Below are positions 1 to 8,510 of a DNA stretch of 64,000 bases, piece by piece; the first letter of the stretch is position 1; every line of letters begins with the position of its first letter. The position numbers and the translations under genes were made by a program. The notes under the pieces are model-generated. The model searched no databases and was not told the origin of the DNA. It saw nothing but the letters and a program-made list of their open reading frames with translations. The DNA lies in NCBI GenBank assembly GCA_964421355.1, contig CAYQWX010000004.1, forward strand, positions 1-64,000. The letters are read 5' to 3'. The stretch comes from JALTDM01 sp964421355 (lineage in GTDB: Bacteria > Bacteroidota > Bacteroidia > Bacteroidales > JALTDM01).

Positions 1-149
1 TTTCTTAAACTATGGAGACTTCCTTTGTTTATTGTCAAATTTCAAGTAGCAATATAAACTATTTTTAATTAATGAAAAAATTTTTTTTAAAATGGTAAAA
101 CATTAAATACAAATGATTATTTTTAATAATTGAAAATTTGTATATAACA
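1..149. other. left-edge intergenic region
   Basis: This is AT-rich sequence with homopolymer runs. The only short frame is an eight-codon ATG frame near position 72, which looks like chance. I see no RNA gene, no clear terminator and no TAnnTTTG box in front of the following gene. Confidence 0.5.
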
Positions 150-1883
150 ATGAAAAAAATATTGCTTATTGCTATTTTGGTTAATAGTTTTTTTATAAAT
201 TACACACAAGGGCAAAATAAATTAACATACGAAAAATTACAATCTGTAGAAAGTTCTATAATCTCAAATCCCCAAAAGGTTATAAAAGAACTTTCTGATT
301 ATGAGAAACAAGTAAGACGAGGCAAAGTTGTAGATTCGGTAGCGTCATGGTATTATCATATATTAGGAGATGCATATTATTATGCACAAAATCCTAAAAA
401 AGCAATAAAATATTACGATAAAGAATTAGATTATATAAAAAAGCATTCTGACCCAAGAAAATTAGTAAGGATATATTACAATCTAGGAACTATTGCATAC
501 AACATGAAAAATTATTGGAAAGCTACCAATTATTATAAAAAAGCATTGGAATATTCCAAAAAAGTAAAAGATAATTTTCTATTTTTACAAATATATAAGG
601 CATTATCCCAAACATACAAAAAGCAAGCCCAGTACAAAAATGCTTATCAAGCATATTCTAAATATTCTTATTACAAAGACAAAGTTTATAAAATAAGTTC
701 CACGGAAAAGTTAGCCCTTCTAAAAGAGAAATATACCCAAATAAAAAGAGAAAAACAAAAAAAAGAAGTAGAACTATCTCAAAAGAAACACGAATTATCT
801 AAAACAAAGGAACAACTAACACAAACGGAAACAATAAATAAATTACTGGAAAAAGACGCCCAACTAAAAAAAGAACAAATAAAACGCCTAAATCTTGAAA
901 AAGAGCTTAAAGAAAAGATAATAAAACTCAAAGAAGCTGAAGCGTTAAGAAAAAGTGAAAAAATAAAAGAACAACAAAGAGTCATAATTTTGATTTCCAC
1001 ATTGATCATAATAGTACTTTTATTTTCTGGATTTGCTGTTTTTTTGCTTATAAGGTTGAAAAAAACTAATCGAATACTAAAACAACAAAAAGAAGAGCTC
1101 GAAAAGAACTATAAAATAATAAGACTTCAAAACAAAAAAATAACCGATAGCATAAATTATGCAAAACAGATACAATATGCTCTTCTTCCTTGGCCAAACA
1201 CAATAGCAAAACATTTTTCCGAACACTTTGTATTTTTTAAGCCAAAAGATATTGTGAGTGGAGATTTTTATTGGCTCACAACAAAACAGGATTACACCTA
1301 TATTGCTGTAGCAGATTGCACAGGACATGGGGTTCCAGGCGCTTTTATGAGTATGCTAGGTATCGCATTTTTATCCGATATAGTTAATGGTACCGACAGC
1401 CCACTGGAACCAAAAGCCGTTTTGGAAAAATTGAGGGAATATATAATGCTTGCATTAAAAGATAAAGATGACGGCATGGATATGGTATTATTAAGATTTG
1501 ATAAAAATAGAAAAGAAATTTTATATGCAGGAGCAAATAACTCTATTTTGGTAGCAACTCAAAATGATATTGTAGAATACAAACCAACACGAGCTCCTAT
1601 AGGTAGATACATAAAAAATATTCCATTTAAACAAGAAAAGCTGGAAATACCTCATGGAAGCATAATATATATGTTTTCCGATGGATATCTAGATCAATTT
1701 GGTGGCAAAAACGGAACAAAGTTTATGAAAAAGAACTTTAAAAAATTGCTATTTTCAATATCACATTTACCTTTGGAAGAACAAAAAAATAAATTGGAAA
1801 CTTCTTTTCAAGAATGGACTACTGCAGGTAACAACAACTATCCACAAACAGATGACGTCTTGGTAATGGGAATAAAAATATAA
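150..1883 (+). CDS. TPR-coiled-coil-TM SpoIIE/PP2C-type Ser/Thr phosphatase
   Basis: This is a probable membrane-anchored, manganese-dependent serine/threonine phosphatase that would dephosphorylate a partner-switching antagonist. It has an N-terminal signal-like stretch, about three TPRs (residues 45-185), a long charged coiled coil (190-275), one membrane helix (about 277-302), a short coiled coil, and a C-terminal SpoIIE domain (about 335-577). Metal-site motifs are intact: GDFYW (about 371), DCTGHGVPGAF (about 389), SDGYLDQFGG (about 510) and TDDV near the end. The frame opens at a TTG at 138, but the ATG at 150 gives a normal MKK signal start and is preferred. The layout matches the larger protein at 47519-50728 but lacks its PAS domains. 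The neighbour 58 bases downstream is a T9SS-sorted protein with no obvious link. Enzyme class is near certain; the target is unknown. Confidence 0.9.
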   Translation: MKKILLIAILVNSFFINYTQGQNKLTYEKLQSVESSIISNPQKVIKELSDYEKQVRRGKVVDSVASWYYHILGDAYYYAQNPKKAIKYYDKELDYIKKHSDPRKLVRIYYNLGTIAYNMKNYWKATNYYKKALEYSKKVKDNFLFLQIYKALSQTYKKQAQYKNAYQAYSKYSYYKDKVYKISSTEKLALLKEKYTQIKREKQKKEVELSQKKHELSKTKEQLTQTETINKLLEKDAQLKKEQIKRLNLEKELKEKIIKLKEAEALRKSEKIKEQQRVIILISTLIIIVLLFSGFAVFLLIRLKKTNRILKQQKEELEKNYKIIRLQNKKITDSINYAKQIQYALLPWPNTIAKHFSEHFVFFKPKDIVSGDFYWLTTKQDYTYIAVADCTGHGVPGAFMSMLGIAFLSDIVNGTDSPLEPKAVLEKLREYIMLALKDKDDGMDMVLLRFDKNRKEILYAGANNSILVATQNDIVEYKPTRAPIGRYIKNIPFKQEKLEIPHGSIIYMFSDGYLDQFGGKNGTKFMKKNFKKLLFSISHLPLEEQKNKLETSFQEWTTAGNNNYPQTDDVLVMGIKI

Positions 1884-1941
1884 AAATGCAACTTTTTAAT
1901 ATTTCGTTCGTATAAAAAGATTAGACTCAAAAACTTACAAT

Positions 1942-2673
1942 ATGAAAAAAATTATAATTTTTATTGTCCTTTTATATATGGGAATAATACTCAATGCCCA
2001 ATCATTTAATGTTTATACTGATGAAAATTGTACTTCAATAATAAATAATGGTGACACAATTACCATTAATGCTGATTCTTCTGGACAGATTTCATACGAA
2101 TTTTTTGGTTATATAAAAAACAATACTCCTACCGATTTGAGCATACATATTGAAATGGCTAAGATATTGGTATCAGAAGGGAATCTGTTGCAATTATGTT
2201 TTAACGGGGTTTGCCACAATTCCCTTGTCTGCGATGGCACTGTAGGAGTGGCTTCTCCAGAAGAGTTGCACATCACTCTTTATTATACAGCTTCTGATAC
2301 TGCAAGCAATATAATACAGGTAACAGTGATGCCTACATCAAGTAAAGGTGACACTTCTATCTTTTATGTTAAGTTTAAACCTGCTGCTGCAACAAGTAAT
2401 AACATTTTGAGTAGTCCTAAAATATTTGTTTCTAAACCATATCCTAATCCTGCTGACGAATATGTTCATTTTAAGTATAACATTGTACCTCAAAATGAAA
2501 CATACATAATAATATATAACATATTGGGAAATGAAATTTTAAGAAAAAAGTTATCTCAAAACGAAGGAATAGTAACTATAAATACAACTAATTTCAGAAA
2601 TGGTTATTATATCTATACATTAAAATACGGCAGTAAAAAAATTACTACTAATAGATTTCTAGTTAAACATTAA
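1942..2673 (+). CDS. small T9SS-sorted secreted protein (type A C-terminal domain)
   Basis: This is a 243-residue secreted protein of unknown function. A signal peptide (about residues 1-19, ending NAQS) is followed by a Cys-containing beta-rich region (20-150) that I do not recognise, including the pair LCFNGVCHNSLVC. The C-terminal about 80 residues are a type A T9SS sorting domain: the PYPNPADEYV opening, a YNILGNEI strand, the NGYYIYTL strand and a final KKITTNRFLVKH. Such domains direct passage through the type IX translocon and attachment at, or release from, the cell surface. It follows the phosphatase by 58 bases on the same strand, so co-transcription is possible; I see no TAnnTTTG box before it. 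Confidence 0.85.
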   Translation: MKKIIIFIVLLYMGIILNAQSFNVYTDENCTSIINNGDTITINADSSGQISYEFFGYIKNNTPTDLSIHIEMAKILVSEGNLLQLCFNGVCHNSLVCDGTVGVASPEELHITLYYTASDTASNIIQVTVMPTSSKGDTSIFYVKFKPAAATSNNILSSPKIFVSKPYPNPADEYVHFKYNIVPQNETYIIIYNILGNEILRKKLSQNEGIVTINTTNFRNGYYIYTLKYGSKKITTNRFLVKH

Positions 2674-2769
2674 AATAAAGTTTTTTACTGTAATTTAAAT
2701 GAAACCTATCCCAACTAATACTGGTTGTTATGTTTATTTTCAAGATTTTTTTGTAAGTCATTCTGTTAC

Positions 2770-2785
2770 AAACAAATTTTTGTTT
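2770..2785. promoter_or_regulatory. operator-like palindrome before the acyl-CoA synthetase gene
   Basis: A 7-base inverted repeat with a 2-base centre (AAACAAA-TT-TTTGTTT) lies 52 bases before the start codon. It is nested inside a second repeat, TTACAAA (2766-2772) with TTTGTAA (2788-2794). A TTACTTTG sequence (one base off TAnnTTTG) overlaps the right side. The symmetry and position suit a dimeric regulator, but AT-rich DNA produces such repeats by chance. Confidence 0.25.
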
Positions 2786-2836
2786 ACTTTGTAAAAAATT
2801 TATGTAAATAGATTTTTTCATATAAAACTGTTTAAT

Positions 2837-4687
2837 ATGGAAACGCCAAAGAGGATTTTTGATCTTTTCAAACATTTTGAAAACAATCCCGACACTGTTG
2901 GTAAATTTTTCCTTTCGGAAAAAAAGAATAAAAAGTGGATAAAATATGATGTGAAGCATTACCGACGTTGTGCTATGAAATTGAGTTCAGGATTTTTGGA
3001 ATTGGGCATAAAAAAAGGAGATAAGATAGCTACTGTAACGAACAATCGCCCACAGTGGAACTTCATAGATATGGGAATACTACAAATAGGAGCTATCCAT
3101 GTTACGGTATATCCAACCATTGCTGCCAAAGAATTCGAATACATATTCAAACACTCCGAAACTAAAATAGTTTTTGTATCTAACAAGGTGTTATACAACA
3201 AGATAAAGCCCATTGTAGATAAAATAGACACAGTAGAACACATTTTCACCATAGATGAAGTGGACGGAGCTAAATCTTGGCAGGAAGTTACCCAGTTGGG
3301 CGAAAAAAACCTTGGGAAAAATTTTGATAAGATAGAAGACCTCAAAGATTCTATTGATGAAAATAATGTAGCTACTCTCATTTACACATCTGGCACAACG
3401 GGAACTCCAAAAGGAGTAATGTTGACCCATAAAAATCTGATGAGCAATGCACTTGCAAGCTGTAATATTCAATCTCTTACTTATAAAGACACCGTATTAG
3501 ATTTCTTGCCGTTATCGCATGTGTTTGGACACATGAGCAACTATATGTATCAGTATTTGGGAACAAGTATTTATTATGCCGAAGGAGTGTCCAAAGTAGC
3601 AGAAAATATTAAAGAGCTGAAAGTAAACGGGTTTATAACCGTGCCGCGTTTGCTGGAAGCTATTTTTGAGAAAATAAACTCAAAAGCTCAAAAATTACCA
3701 TATATCAAGCGTAATTTATTTGAACATTCTTTAAGAATAGCAGAAAAATATCATCCATACAAAAAGTTAAATCCCGTCTATAAATTCCAGTTAAAATTGA
3801 TGGACAAACTGGTATATTCCCAATGGAGAAAGGCATTAGCTCCAGACTTGCGTTTCATCGGATGCGGGGGTTCTGCATTGTCACCCAAATTAGCACGAGT
3901 GTTTTGGGCAGCAGGCTTTAAAATATTTGAAGGATACGGACTTACGGAAACTTCTCCTATTATTGCCGTAAATTATGACAAACCAGGCAAAATAAAAATA
4001 GGAACTGTTGGAACTATTCTAAATGGCGTAAAAGTAAAAATTGCTGAAGACGGAGAAATTTTAGTTAAGGGGCCGGGAGTGATGAAGGGATATTATAAAG
4101 CTCCTGAACAAACTGCCGAAGTATTTACCAAAGATGGTTGGTTTAGAACAGGAGATATTGGCAAAATAGATAAAGATGGCTTTTTAAAAATAACCGACCG
4201 CAAAAAGGAAATTTTCAAACTTTCTAACGGTAAATACATTGCACCCCAAGCAATTGAAAACAAGTTAAAAGATTCTTTTTTAATTAAACAGGCAGTAGTA
4301 GTAGGTGAAAATCAAAAATATCCTGCAGCCCTGATTGCTCCCAATTTTGAATTTTTCGAAGAATGGTTGCAAAAAGAAGAAAAAGTGAAAATAAATGATA
4401 AAAAAGAAATTATAAATTTCAGTAAAGTCTATCAATCCATTCATAATGAAATAAAAAAGATAAATAAAAGTTTGGGAGAACACGAGAAAATAAGGAAATT
4501 CAAACTACTACCCAACGACTTTTCGATTGAAACAGGGGAACTCTCAAATACACTTAAACTCAAACGAAAAGTTATTGTACAAAAATATCAGGATACCATT
4601 AACCATATTTTTTCTAATGAGACGGAAACAGTAAGTGCTAAAAAACATCACTCAAGTAAAAAATTGCATAAACAAAAGCATTATTGA
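2837..4687 (+). CDS. long-chain fatty acid-CoA ligase (AMP-forming)
   Basis: This is an ANL-superfamily enzyme that adenylates a fatty acid and transfers it to coenzyme A, feeding lipid synthesis or beta-oxidation. At 616 residues it has the normal length of the FadD15/ACSL-like branch. The phosphate-binding loop reads YTSGTTGTPKGVML (about residues 183-196), followed by FLPLSHVFG, the adenine motif EGYGLTETSP (about 367) and the hinge region GWFRTGDIGKIDKDGFLKITDRKKE (in two parts). The C-terminal lysine region is SNGKYIAP. It ends in a basic tail rich in His and Lys. There is no signal peptide, so it is cytosolic or peripherally bound to the inner membrane. It stands alone, converging on the sirtuin operon. 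Chain-length preference cannot be read from sequence. Confidence 0.93.
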   Translation: METPKRIFDLFKHFENNPDTVGKFFLSEKKNKKWIKYDVKHYRRCAMKLSSGFLELGIKKGDKIATVTNNRPQWNFIDMGILQIGAIHVTVYPTIAAKEFEYIFKHSETKIVFVSNKVLYNKIKPIVDKIDTVEHIFTIDEVDGAKSWQEVTQLGEKNLGKNFDKIEDLKDSIDENNVATLIYTSGTTGTPKGVMLTHKNLMSNALASCNIQSLTYKDTVLDFLPLSHVFGHMSNYMYQYLGTSIYYAEGVSKVAENIKELKVNGFITVPRLLEAIFEKINSKAQKLPYIKRNLFEHSLRIAEKYHPYKKLNPVYKFQLKLMDKLVYSQWRKALAPDLRFIGCGGSALSPKLARVFWAAGFKIFEGYGLTETSPIIAVNYDKPGKIKIGTVGTILNGVKVKIAEDGEILVKGPGVMKGYYKAPEQTAEVFTKDGWFRTGDIGKIDKDGFLKITDRKKEIFKLSNGKYIAPQAIENKLKDSFLIKQAVVVGENQKYPAALIAPNFEFFEEWLQKEEKVKINDKKEIINFSKVYQSIHNEIKKINKSLGEHEKIRKFKLLPNDFSIETGELSNTLKLKRKVIVQKYQDTINHIFSNETETVSAKKHHSSKKLHKQKHY

Positions 4688-4737
4688 AAAATTTAATTTT
4701 GTTATTTAAATAATATCACTTATGGGTATTTGGTAAT

Positions 4738-4760
4738 AACTTTTTAATATCTTAAAAGTT
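4738..4760. terminator. weak AT-rich hairpin between convergent genes
   Basis: AACTTTTTAA and TTAAAAGTT form a roughly 9-pair stem with one bulged T and a TATC loop. It lies between the stop codons of the acyl-CoA synthetase (+) and the sirtuin (-), so it could serve both directions. The stem has almost no G-C pairs, so the call is weak. Confidence 0.3.
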
Positions 4761-4771
4761 GTATTGCAATT

Positions 4772-5521
4772 TTATTTTTTCATCTCTTGCAAAATATTGA
4801 AAATTTCTTTAAATACTTCTGACGCTTTACCTTCTATATATAAGTCGGTAATTGTCGGAGTATATTCCGAATGATTTATGTTTATTTCTATTATTTTAGC
4901 TCCATTTTGTTTAGCTGTATGAGGAATTTTAGATGCAGGATAAATTACTCCTGTAGTACCTATAACTATCATCACATCAGATCTTTGTGCATCATACATA
5001 GATTCTTCAAACACTTTTTGCGGTATTGGTTCTCCAAAAAACACAAAATCAGGCTTTAATAATCCTCCACACTCACAACGAGGAGGAATATTGCTAAAAT
5101 CCCAATCCCTTACAGAATGAATTTTCCCACATTCTACACATACCATATTGCGAGTATTCCCATGAAATTCTCGCACAACTTTGCTGCCGGCATCAAAGTG
5201 TAAATTATCAATGTTTTGTGTAATTATAGAGTGTAATAATCCCTCTTGTTCCATTTGGGCTAAAATAATATGAGCATTATTAGGTTTAGCTGAAAAAATG
5301 GTTTCGTAAAACACTTCATATATCAATTTCCAGTCTTCAACAGGATGAGACAAAAAATAGTCCAAATCAAAAATTTTAGGCTCATAACGATTCCATATCC
5401 CATTCTTACCACGGAAAGGAGGGATACCACTCTCTACAGAAATTCCTGCTCCCGTAAAAGCTACCGTATAATTAGAGTCTATTATCCATTTTGCGGCTTG
5501 TTTTAATTTTTCACTATCCAT
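4772..5521 (-). CDS. cobB: NAD-dependent protein deacylase, Sir2 family
   Basis: This is a sirtuin that removes acyl groups from protein lysines while consuming NAD, giving nicotinamide and O-acyl-ADP-ribose. Canonical motifs are present in order: FTGAGISVESGIPPFRG (NAD binding), TQNIDNLH, the catalytic His in EFHGNTRNMVC, FGEPIP, VIGTTGVIYPAS and EININHSEYTP. The zinc site reads C-x2-C (CVECG) followed by C-x-C (RCECGG) instead of the common C-x2-C pair. At 249 residues it is a complete stand-alone sirtuin with no extensions and is cytosolic. It is the second gene of a tight operon, starting 2 bases after the radical SAM gene stops. Confidence 0.93.
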   Translation of the reverse strand: MDSEKLKQAAKWIIDSNYTVAFTGAGISVESGIPPFRGKNGIWNRYEPKIFDLDYFLSHPVEDWKLIYEVFYETIFSAKPNNAHIILAQMEQEGLLHSIITQNIDNLHFDAGSKVVREFHGNTRNMVCVECGKIHSVRDWDFSNIPPRCECGGLLKPDFVFFGEPIPQKVFEESMYDAQRSDVMIVIGTTGVIYPASKIPHTAKQNGAKIIEININHSEYTPTITDLYIEGKASEVFKEIFNILQEMKK

Positions 5522-5523
5522 TA

Positions 5524-6459
5524 TTATTTTGTTTTTGTGTAAAAAAGTCCGCGGTCCCCAAATTCATGTGTAATTTTCCCTTCGTGTTCTAATACATCCA
5601 GATATTTGTTTATTTCGTTTATATGCAATCCAAGTAATTGTTGTAAATCTTTCATAGTAGCAGGACGACGTGATATAAGTCCAAGTATTGTATTTTCAAT
5701 ATCTGCATTATAAGAAGTTATTTTTTTACGAGATGGGGCTTTAGATATTATTTCCACATTGGGCAAATTCCAATAATGAATAATCTCATTCATTTCTTGG
5801 CGACTCATTGGTCTCAATTCTTTTTCTGCACCTGGGCGGTCCAATGTGTTTAATTGCACCTTATCTGGACGAATTTTAAGAATCGCATCTTTTAGTTTAT
5901 CCAAATTTTCCCGAGAATCATTATATCCGGATAATAAAAAGATTTCCAGCCATATAACTCCTTTGTATTCTTGTCTAAAAAGTATAAGTCCTTCAATATA
6001 TTTTTCCAGAGACAGATGTTTATATGGACGATCTAATTTCAAAAAAGCTATTTTTTCTGCAGCATCTAATGAGGGGAGCACTAAATCGGCAGGAAGCATT
6101 TCTTTCCTTACTTGCTTGTCATACAACAAGGTACCATTAGTCAAAACAGCAACAGGTATATTTGTATGTTCTTTGATATACCGTAACACATCTCCAAAAC
6201 GGCTATTTAATGTAGGTTCTCCCGAACCGGAAAAAGTAATATAATCGGGAGCAATATTATGACTTAAATAATGACTTATTTCTTCTATGATTTCATTATA
6301 CGGAACATATTCTTTTCTTTCTGTGGTAAGGACAGTAGTCTTGCCTACTTCACAATACACACAATTAAGTGAACAAACTTTAGGAGGTACTAAATCTATT
6401 CCCAAAGACACTCCTAACCTGCGAGAAGGTACAGGTCCAAACAAATGTTTATATTTCAT
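5524..6459 (-). CDS. radical SAM protein with C-terminal winged helix (COG0731-like)
   Basis: This is a radical S-adenosylmethionine enzyme of unknown substrate. The 4Fe-4S cluster motif is CSLNCVYCEVGKTT (C-x3-C-x2-C, about residues 29-36), after the family-typical opening GPVPSRRLGVSLGIDLVP. GSGEPTLN is the SAM-binding GGE-type motif and LTNGTLL follows. The fold resembles the TYW1/wyosine-synthase group, but bacteria lack wyosine, so that label does not settle function. The last about 65 residues look like a winged helix (PATMKDLQQLLGLHINEINK), suggesting nucleic-acid binding or a regulatory head. It is the first gene of a two-gene operon with the sirtuin and has a TATCTTTG box 20 bases upstream. 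Confidence 0.88.
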   Translation of the reverse strand: MKYKHLFGPVPSRRLGVSLGIDLVPPKVCSLNCVYCEVGKTTVLTTERKEYVPYNEIIEEISHYLSHNIAPDYITFSGSGEPTLNSRFGDVLRYIKEHTNIPVAVLTNGTLLYDKQVRKEMLPADLVLPSLDAAEKIAFLKLDRPYKHLSLEKYIEGLILFRQEYKGVIWLEIFLLSGYNDSRENLDKLKDAILKIRPDKVQLNTLDRPGAEKELRPMSRQEMNEIIHYWNLPNVEIISKAPSRKKITSYNADIENTILGLISRRPATMKDLQQLLGLHINEINKYLDVLEHEGKITHEFGDRGLFYTKTK

Positions 6460-6479
6460 GATAAAAAACTTTTGATTTG

Positions 6480-6487
6480 CAAAGATA
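6480..6487 (-). promoter_or_regulatory. Bacteroidota -7 box (TATCTTTG) for the radical SAM/sirtuin operon
   Basis: On the minus strand TATCTTTG matches TAnnTTTG and ends 20 bases before the ATG at 6459. I see no clear -33 TTG partner. Confidence 0.5.
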
Positions 6488-6676
6488 GGTGTTATTGTAG
6501 TCCATTGATTAGTTAGAACCTATAAAATAATTTTTGCAATATTTTCACATAAAATTTCAAAAAATGTTATAAAATTATTTCCCATATTATTATTATTGCA
6601 CTTGAAAGTTTGCAAGCCGGTTTGTATGTTTTATGTTTAACCTAAAAAATAATGTAATATAAAAAAGGGATTTTTT

Positions 6677-7024
6677 TTGTTTTTAGTATTATTATTATTG
6701 AGTTTGGGAAGTTTTGCAAATGGAGTAAAAGCTAAATATAGAATAAATATAACACATATTTATCATTTAGAAGGCACCAATTGTTATTTGTTTGAGGTAG
6801 ATATAATAAGTGATAACGGTACTCCTGAAAATTATACTGACGATTATGTTGTTGACGTAGGCTATGTAAAAAGTTGTCTTAAAAAAGGTATATCTCCATA
6901 TATTGGTAATAATGAAATTATTCCATTGAAAGAAACTAAATTAGATAATTTTGAATTGGATAATAACATGGACTTGAAAAATGCCATAGAAATAAAAAGC
7001 ATTGATGACGTAAAAAAGAAGTAA
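6677..7024 (+). pseudogene. small secreted protein with damaged or recoded reading frame
   Basis: I do not recognise the product. The open frame encodes a signal-peptide-like N-terminus (LVLLLLSLGSFANG) and about 100 residues of an acidic, soluble domain. Both ends are abnormal. At the 5' end no ATG or GTG is in frame: an in-frame TAA at 6650 precedes the only candidate start, a TTG at 6677 after a run of eight T. At the 3' end the frame stops at 7022-7024 directly after A_AAA_AAG. A one-base backward shift there reads on as EVIFYPNHVKKGMPINVKNIE to a TGA at 7081-7083. So it is either a gene with homopolymer indels (real or sequencing error) or one using programmed -1 frameshifting. It is followed by an overlapping 25-codon ORF and a strong terminator. 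Confidence 0.5.
7012..7018 (+). other. A_AAA_AAG slippery heptamer in -1 frameshift phase
   Basis: The zero-frame codons are GTA AAA AAG, which places A AAA AAG in the same phase as the dnaX-type slippery site. The stop codon follows one codon later. A -1 slip joins a 21-codon extension ending at 7083. I see no Shine-Dalgarno-like stimulator before it and no strong hairpin directly after it, so a plain one-base deletion in the A run is equally likely. Confidence 0.4.
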
Positions 7025-7079
7025 TATTTTATCCGAATCATGTAAAAAAAGGAATGCCAATAAATGTGAAAAATATAGA

Positions 7080-7157
7080 ATGAGAGAAATCAAAGTAACA
7101 AAATTGAAATCTAAGATTTTTTTAATAAAGGTTTTTGTTATTTTATTGGCTTCTTAA
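7080..7157 (+). CDS. 25-residue hydrophobic peptide ORF
   Basis: A short frame starts at an ATG that overlaps, as ATGA, the TGA ending the -1-frame extension of the preceding gene. This is the usual arrangement for translational coupling. The peptide has a basic N-terminus (MREIKVTKLKSK) and a hydrophobic end (IFLIKVFVILLAS). That resembles a lone signal peptide or a small membrane peptide, or the start of a truncated secreted protein. The strong terminator 40 bases downstream limits it to this size. No family recognised. Confidence 0.25.
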   Translation: MREIKVTKLKSKIFLIKVFVILLAS

Positions 7158-7197
7158 AAGATAAGCCTTATTTCAAGAAAATAGTAATTATTATGAG

Positions 7198-7226
7198 AGA
7201 GGGAACGAGTTTTCGTTCCCTCTTTT
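7198..7226 (+). terminator. intrinsic terminator after the small secreted-protein locus
   Basis: AGAGGGAACG (7198-7207) pairs perfectly with CGTTCCCTCT (7214-7223) around a 6-base loop, followed by a short T run. This is a 10-pair G-C-rich stem that ends the transcript carrying the frameshifted gene and the 25-codon ORF. Confidence 0.8.
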
Positions 7227-7310
7227 AAAAGAGCGTGAAAATATTAATTTGTCGATATGCATGCATAAATTTTATAATATTTTATTTATGTATTATGTAT
7301 CAAAAAAACA

Positions 7311-7318
7311 TATATTTG
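7311..7318 (+). promoter_or_regulatory. -7 box (TATATTTG) for the BadF-type kinase gene
   Basis: TATATTTG ends 22 bases before the ATG at 7341. The rest of the 7025-7340 gap holds the 25-codon ORF and the terminator described above. Confidence 0.5.
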
Positions 7319-7340
7319 TAAAAAGTAATCATTAACTTTT

Positions 7341-8174
7341 ATGATAGTAATAGCAGATAGCGGATCCACCAAAACAGAGTGGGTAATTATAGATTCGGAG
7401 AAAAAATCTTTTTTCAAAACAGCAGGACTTAATCCTTTTTTTATAACTTCTTCTTTGGTAACACAAGAGCTTATTCAAAACTTCCCTAAGGAAATTCCTC
7501 CTAAAAAAATAAAAAAAGTCTTTTTTTTCGGAGCAGGTTGTTCTTCTACTGGGAGATGCAAAATAATAAAAATAGGATTAAAAGATTTTTTTCCGTATGC
7601 AAACTTGCATATAGATCATGATATAATGGGTGCAGCAATATCACTTTTTGGAAATTCGTCAGGTATTGCCATGATTTTAGGTACAGGTTCAAATTCTTGC
7701 ATATATGACGGAGTCCGTATTACTCATAACATTCCTGCACTTGGGTATATTTTGGGAGATGAAGGTAGTGGAGCTTTTTTTGGCTTACAACTGCTTAAAG
7801 ATTATCTAAACAAAGAAATGCCACCCGATGTTTATAATAAGTTTACTAAAACTTTCCAACCATCTAGGGAGGAGATATTAGACAGAGTATATAAACAAGC
7901 ATTTCCCAACAGATATTTAGCCAGTTTTGCTCCCTTTCTTTCAGAAAATTTAACTTCTACTTATATATGGAAACTTGTGGAAAAAGGATTTGATTTATTT
8001 TTTAAGCGACATATTACACCTTATCCTGATTATCATACATATCAGTTAGGGTCGGTGGGATCAGTAGGATATTTTTTACAGGAACCATTAAAAAAAATAG
8101 CTTTGAAATATGGTTTTGAAACGATAAATATACTACGTTCTCCTTTGGAAGGATTAATTAAACATATTACATAG
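7341..8174 (+). CDS. BadF/BadG/BcrA/BcrD-type ATPase, probable N-acetylglucosamine kinase
   Basis: This is a cytosolic kinase of the ASKHA fold. The phosphate-1 motif is at the N-terminus (IADSGSTKTEWVII). Further motifs are FFGAGCSS, HDIMGAAISLFG (catalytic Asp), the phosphate-2 motif MILGTGSNS and GYILGDEGSGAFFG. At 277 residues it matches the short Bacteroidota members annotated as BadF/BadG ATPases or N-acetylglucosamine kinases. The likely role is phosphorylating GlcNAc or a related amino sugar salvaged from cell wall or chitin, inferred from the family only. It is monocistronic: a terminator and a -7 box separate it from upstream genes and 336 bases follow. Confidence 0.85.
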   Translation: MIVIADSGSTKTEWVIIDSEKKSFFKTAGLNPFFITSSLVTQELIQNFPKEIPPKKIKKVFFFGAGCSSTGRCKIIKIGLKDFFPYANLHIDHDIMGAAISLFGNSSGIAMILGTGSNSCIYDGVRITHNIPALGYILGDEGSGAFFGLQLLKDYLNKEMPPDVYNKFTKTFQPSREEILDRVYKQAFPNRYLASFAPFLSENLTSTYIWKLVEKGFDLFFKRHITPYPDYHTYQLGSVGSVGYFLQEPLKKIALKYGFETINILRSPLEGLIKHIT

Positions 8175-8510
8175 CATCCAATATTTATTTAGTAAATTAT
8201 CAATAGCAATCTAAATATTTTATTAAAAATATACCCTATTTTGTAAGTTGTTAACCTCTTACCACTTTGGATCAAGCCAAAAGTTAGGATAAAATTAAAT
8301 CATTGATAATCAATGTGACATTTTTATCTTGAAAATTGTTTAAGACACTATAGATAATAGTTTTGCATATATTTCAATAAGAATAAGTAACAAAATAGTA
8401 AACCTCTTTTTAAAATAATTTCTTTTTAGAAATATAAAGACTCTTTCAAAAAAAACATAATTATCTTATTTTCAATAAATTTTACTACATTTGTCAGATA
8501 GTTATTTTTT
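8175..8510. other. 336-base AT-rich intergenic region
   Basis: No ORF of note, tRNA-like cloverleaf or strong hairpin is visible. The only recognisable element is the TACATTTG box near its right end. Its length is unusual for this compact window, so it may carry regulatory sites for the giant secreted protein that follows. Confidence 0.5.
8487..8494 (+). promoter_or_regulatory. -7 box (TACATTTG) for the giant T9SS cargo gene
   Basis: TACATTTG ends 16 bases before the ATG at 8511, a spacing shared with several other genes here. Confidence 0.5.
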
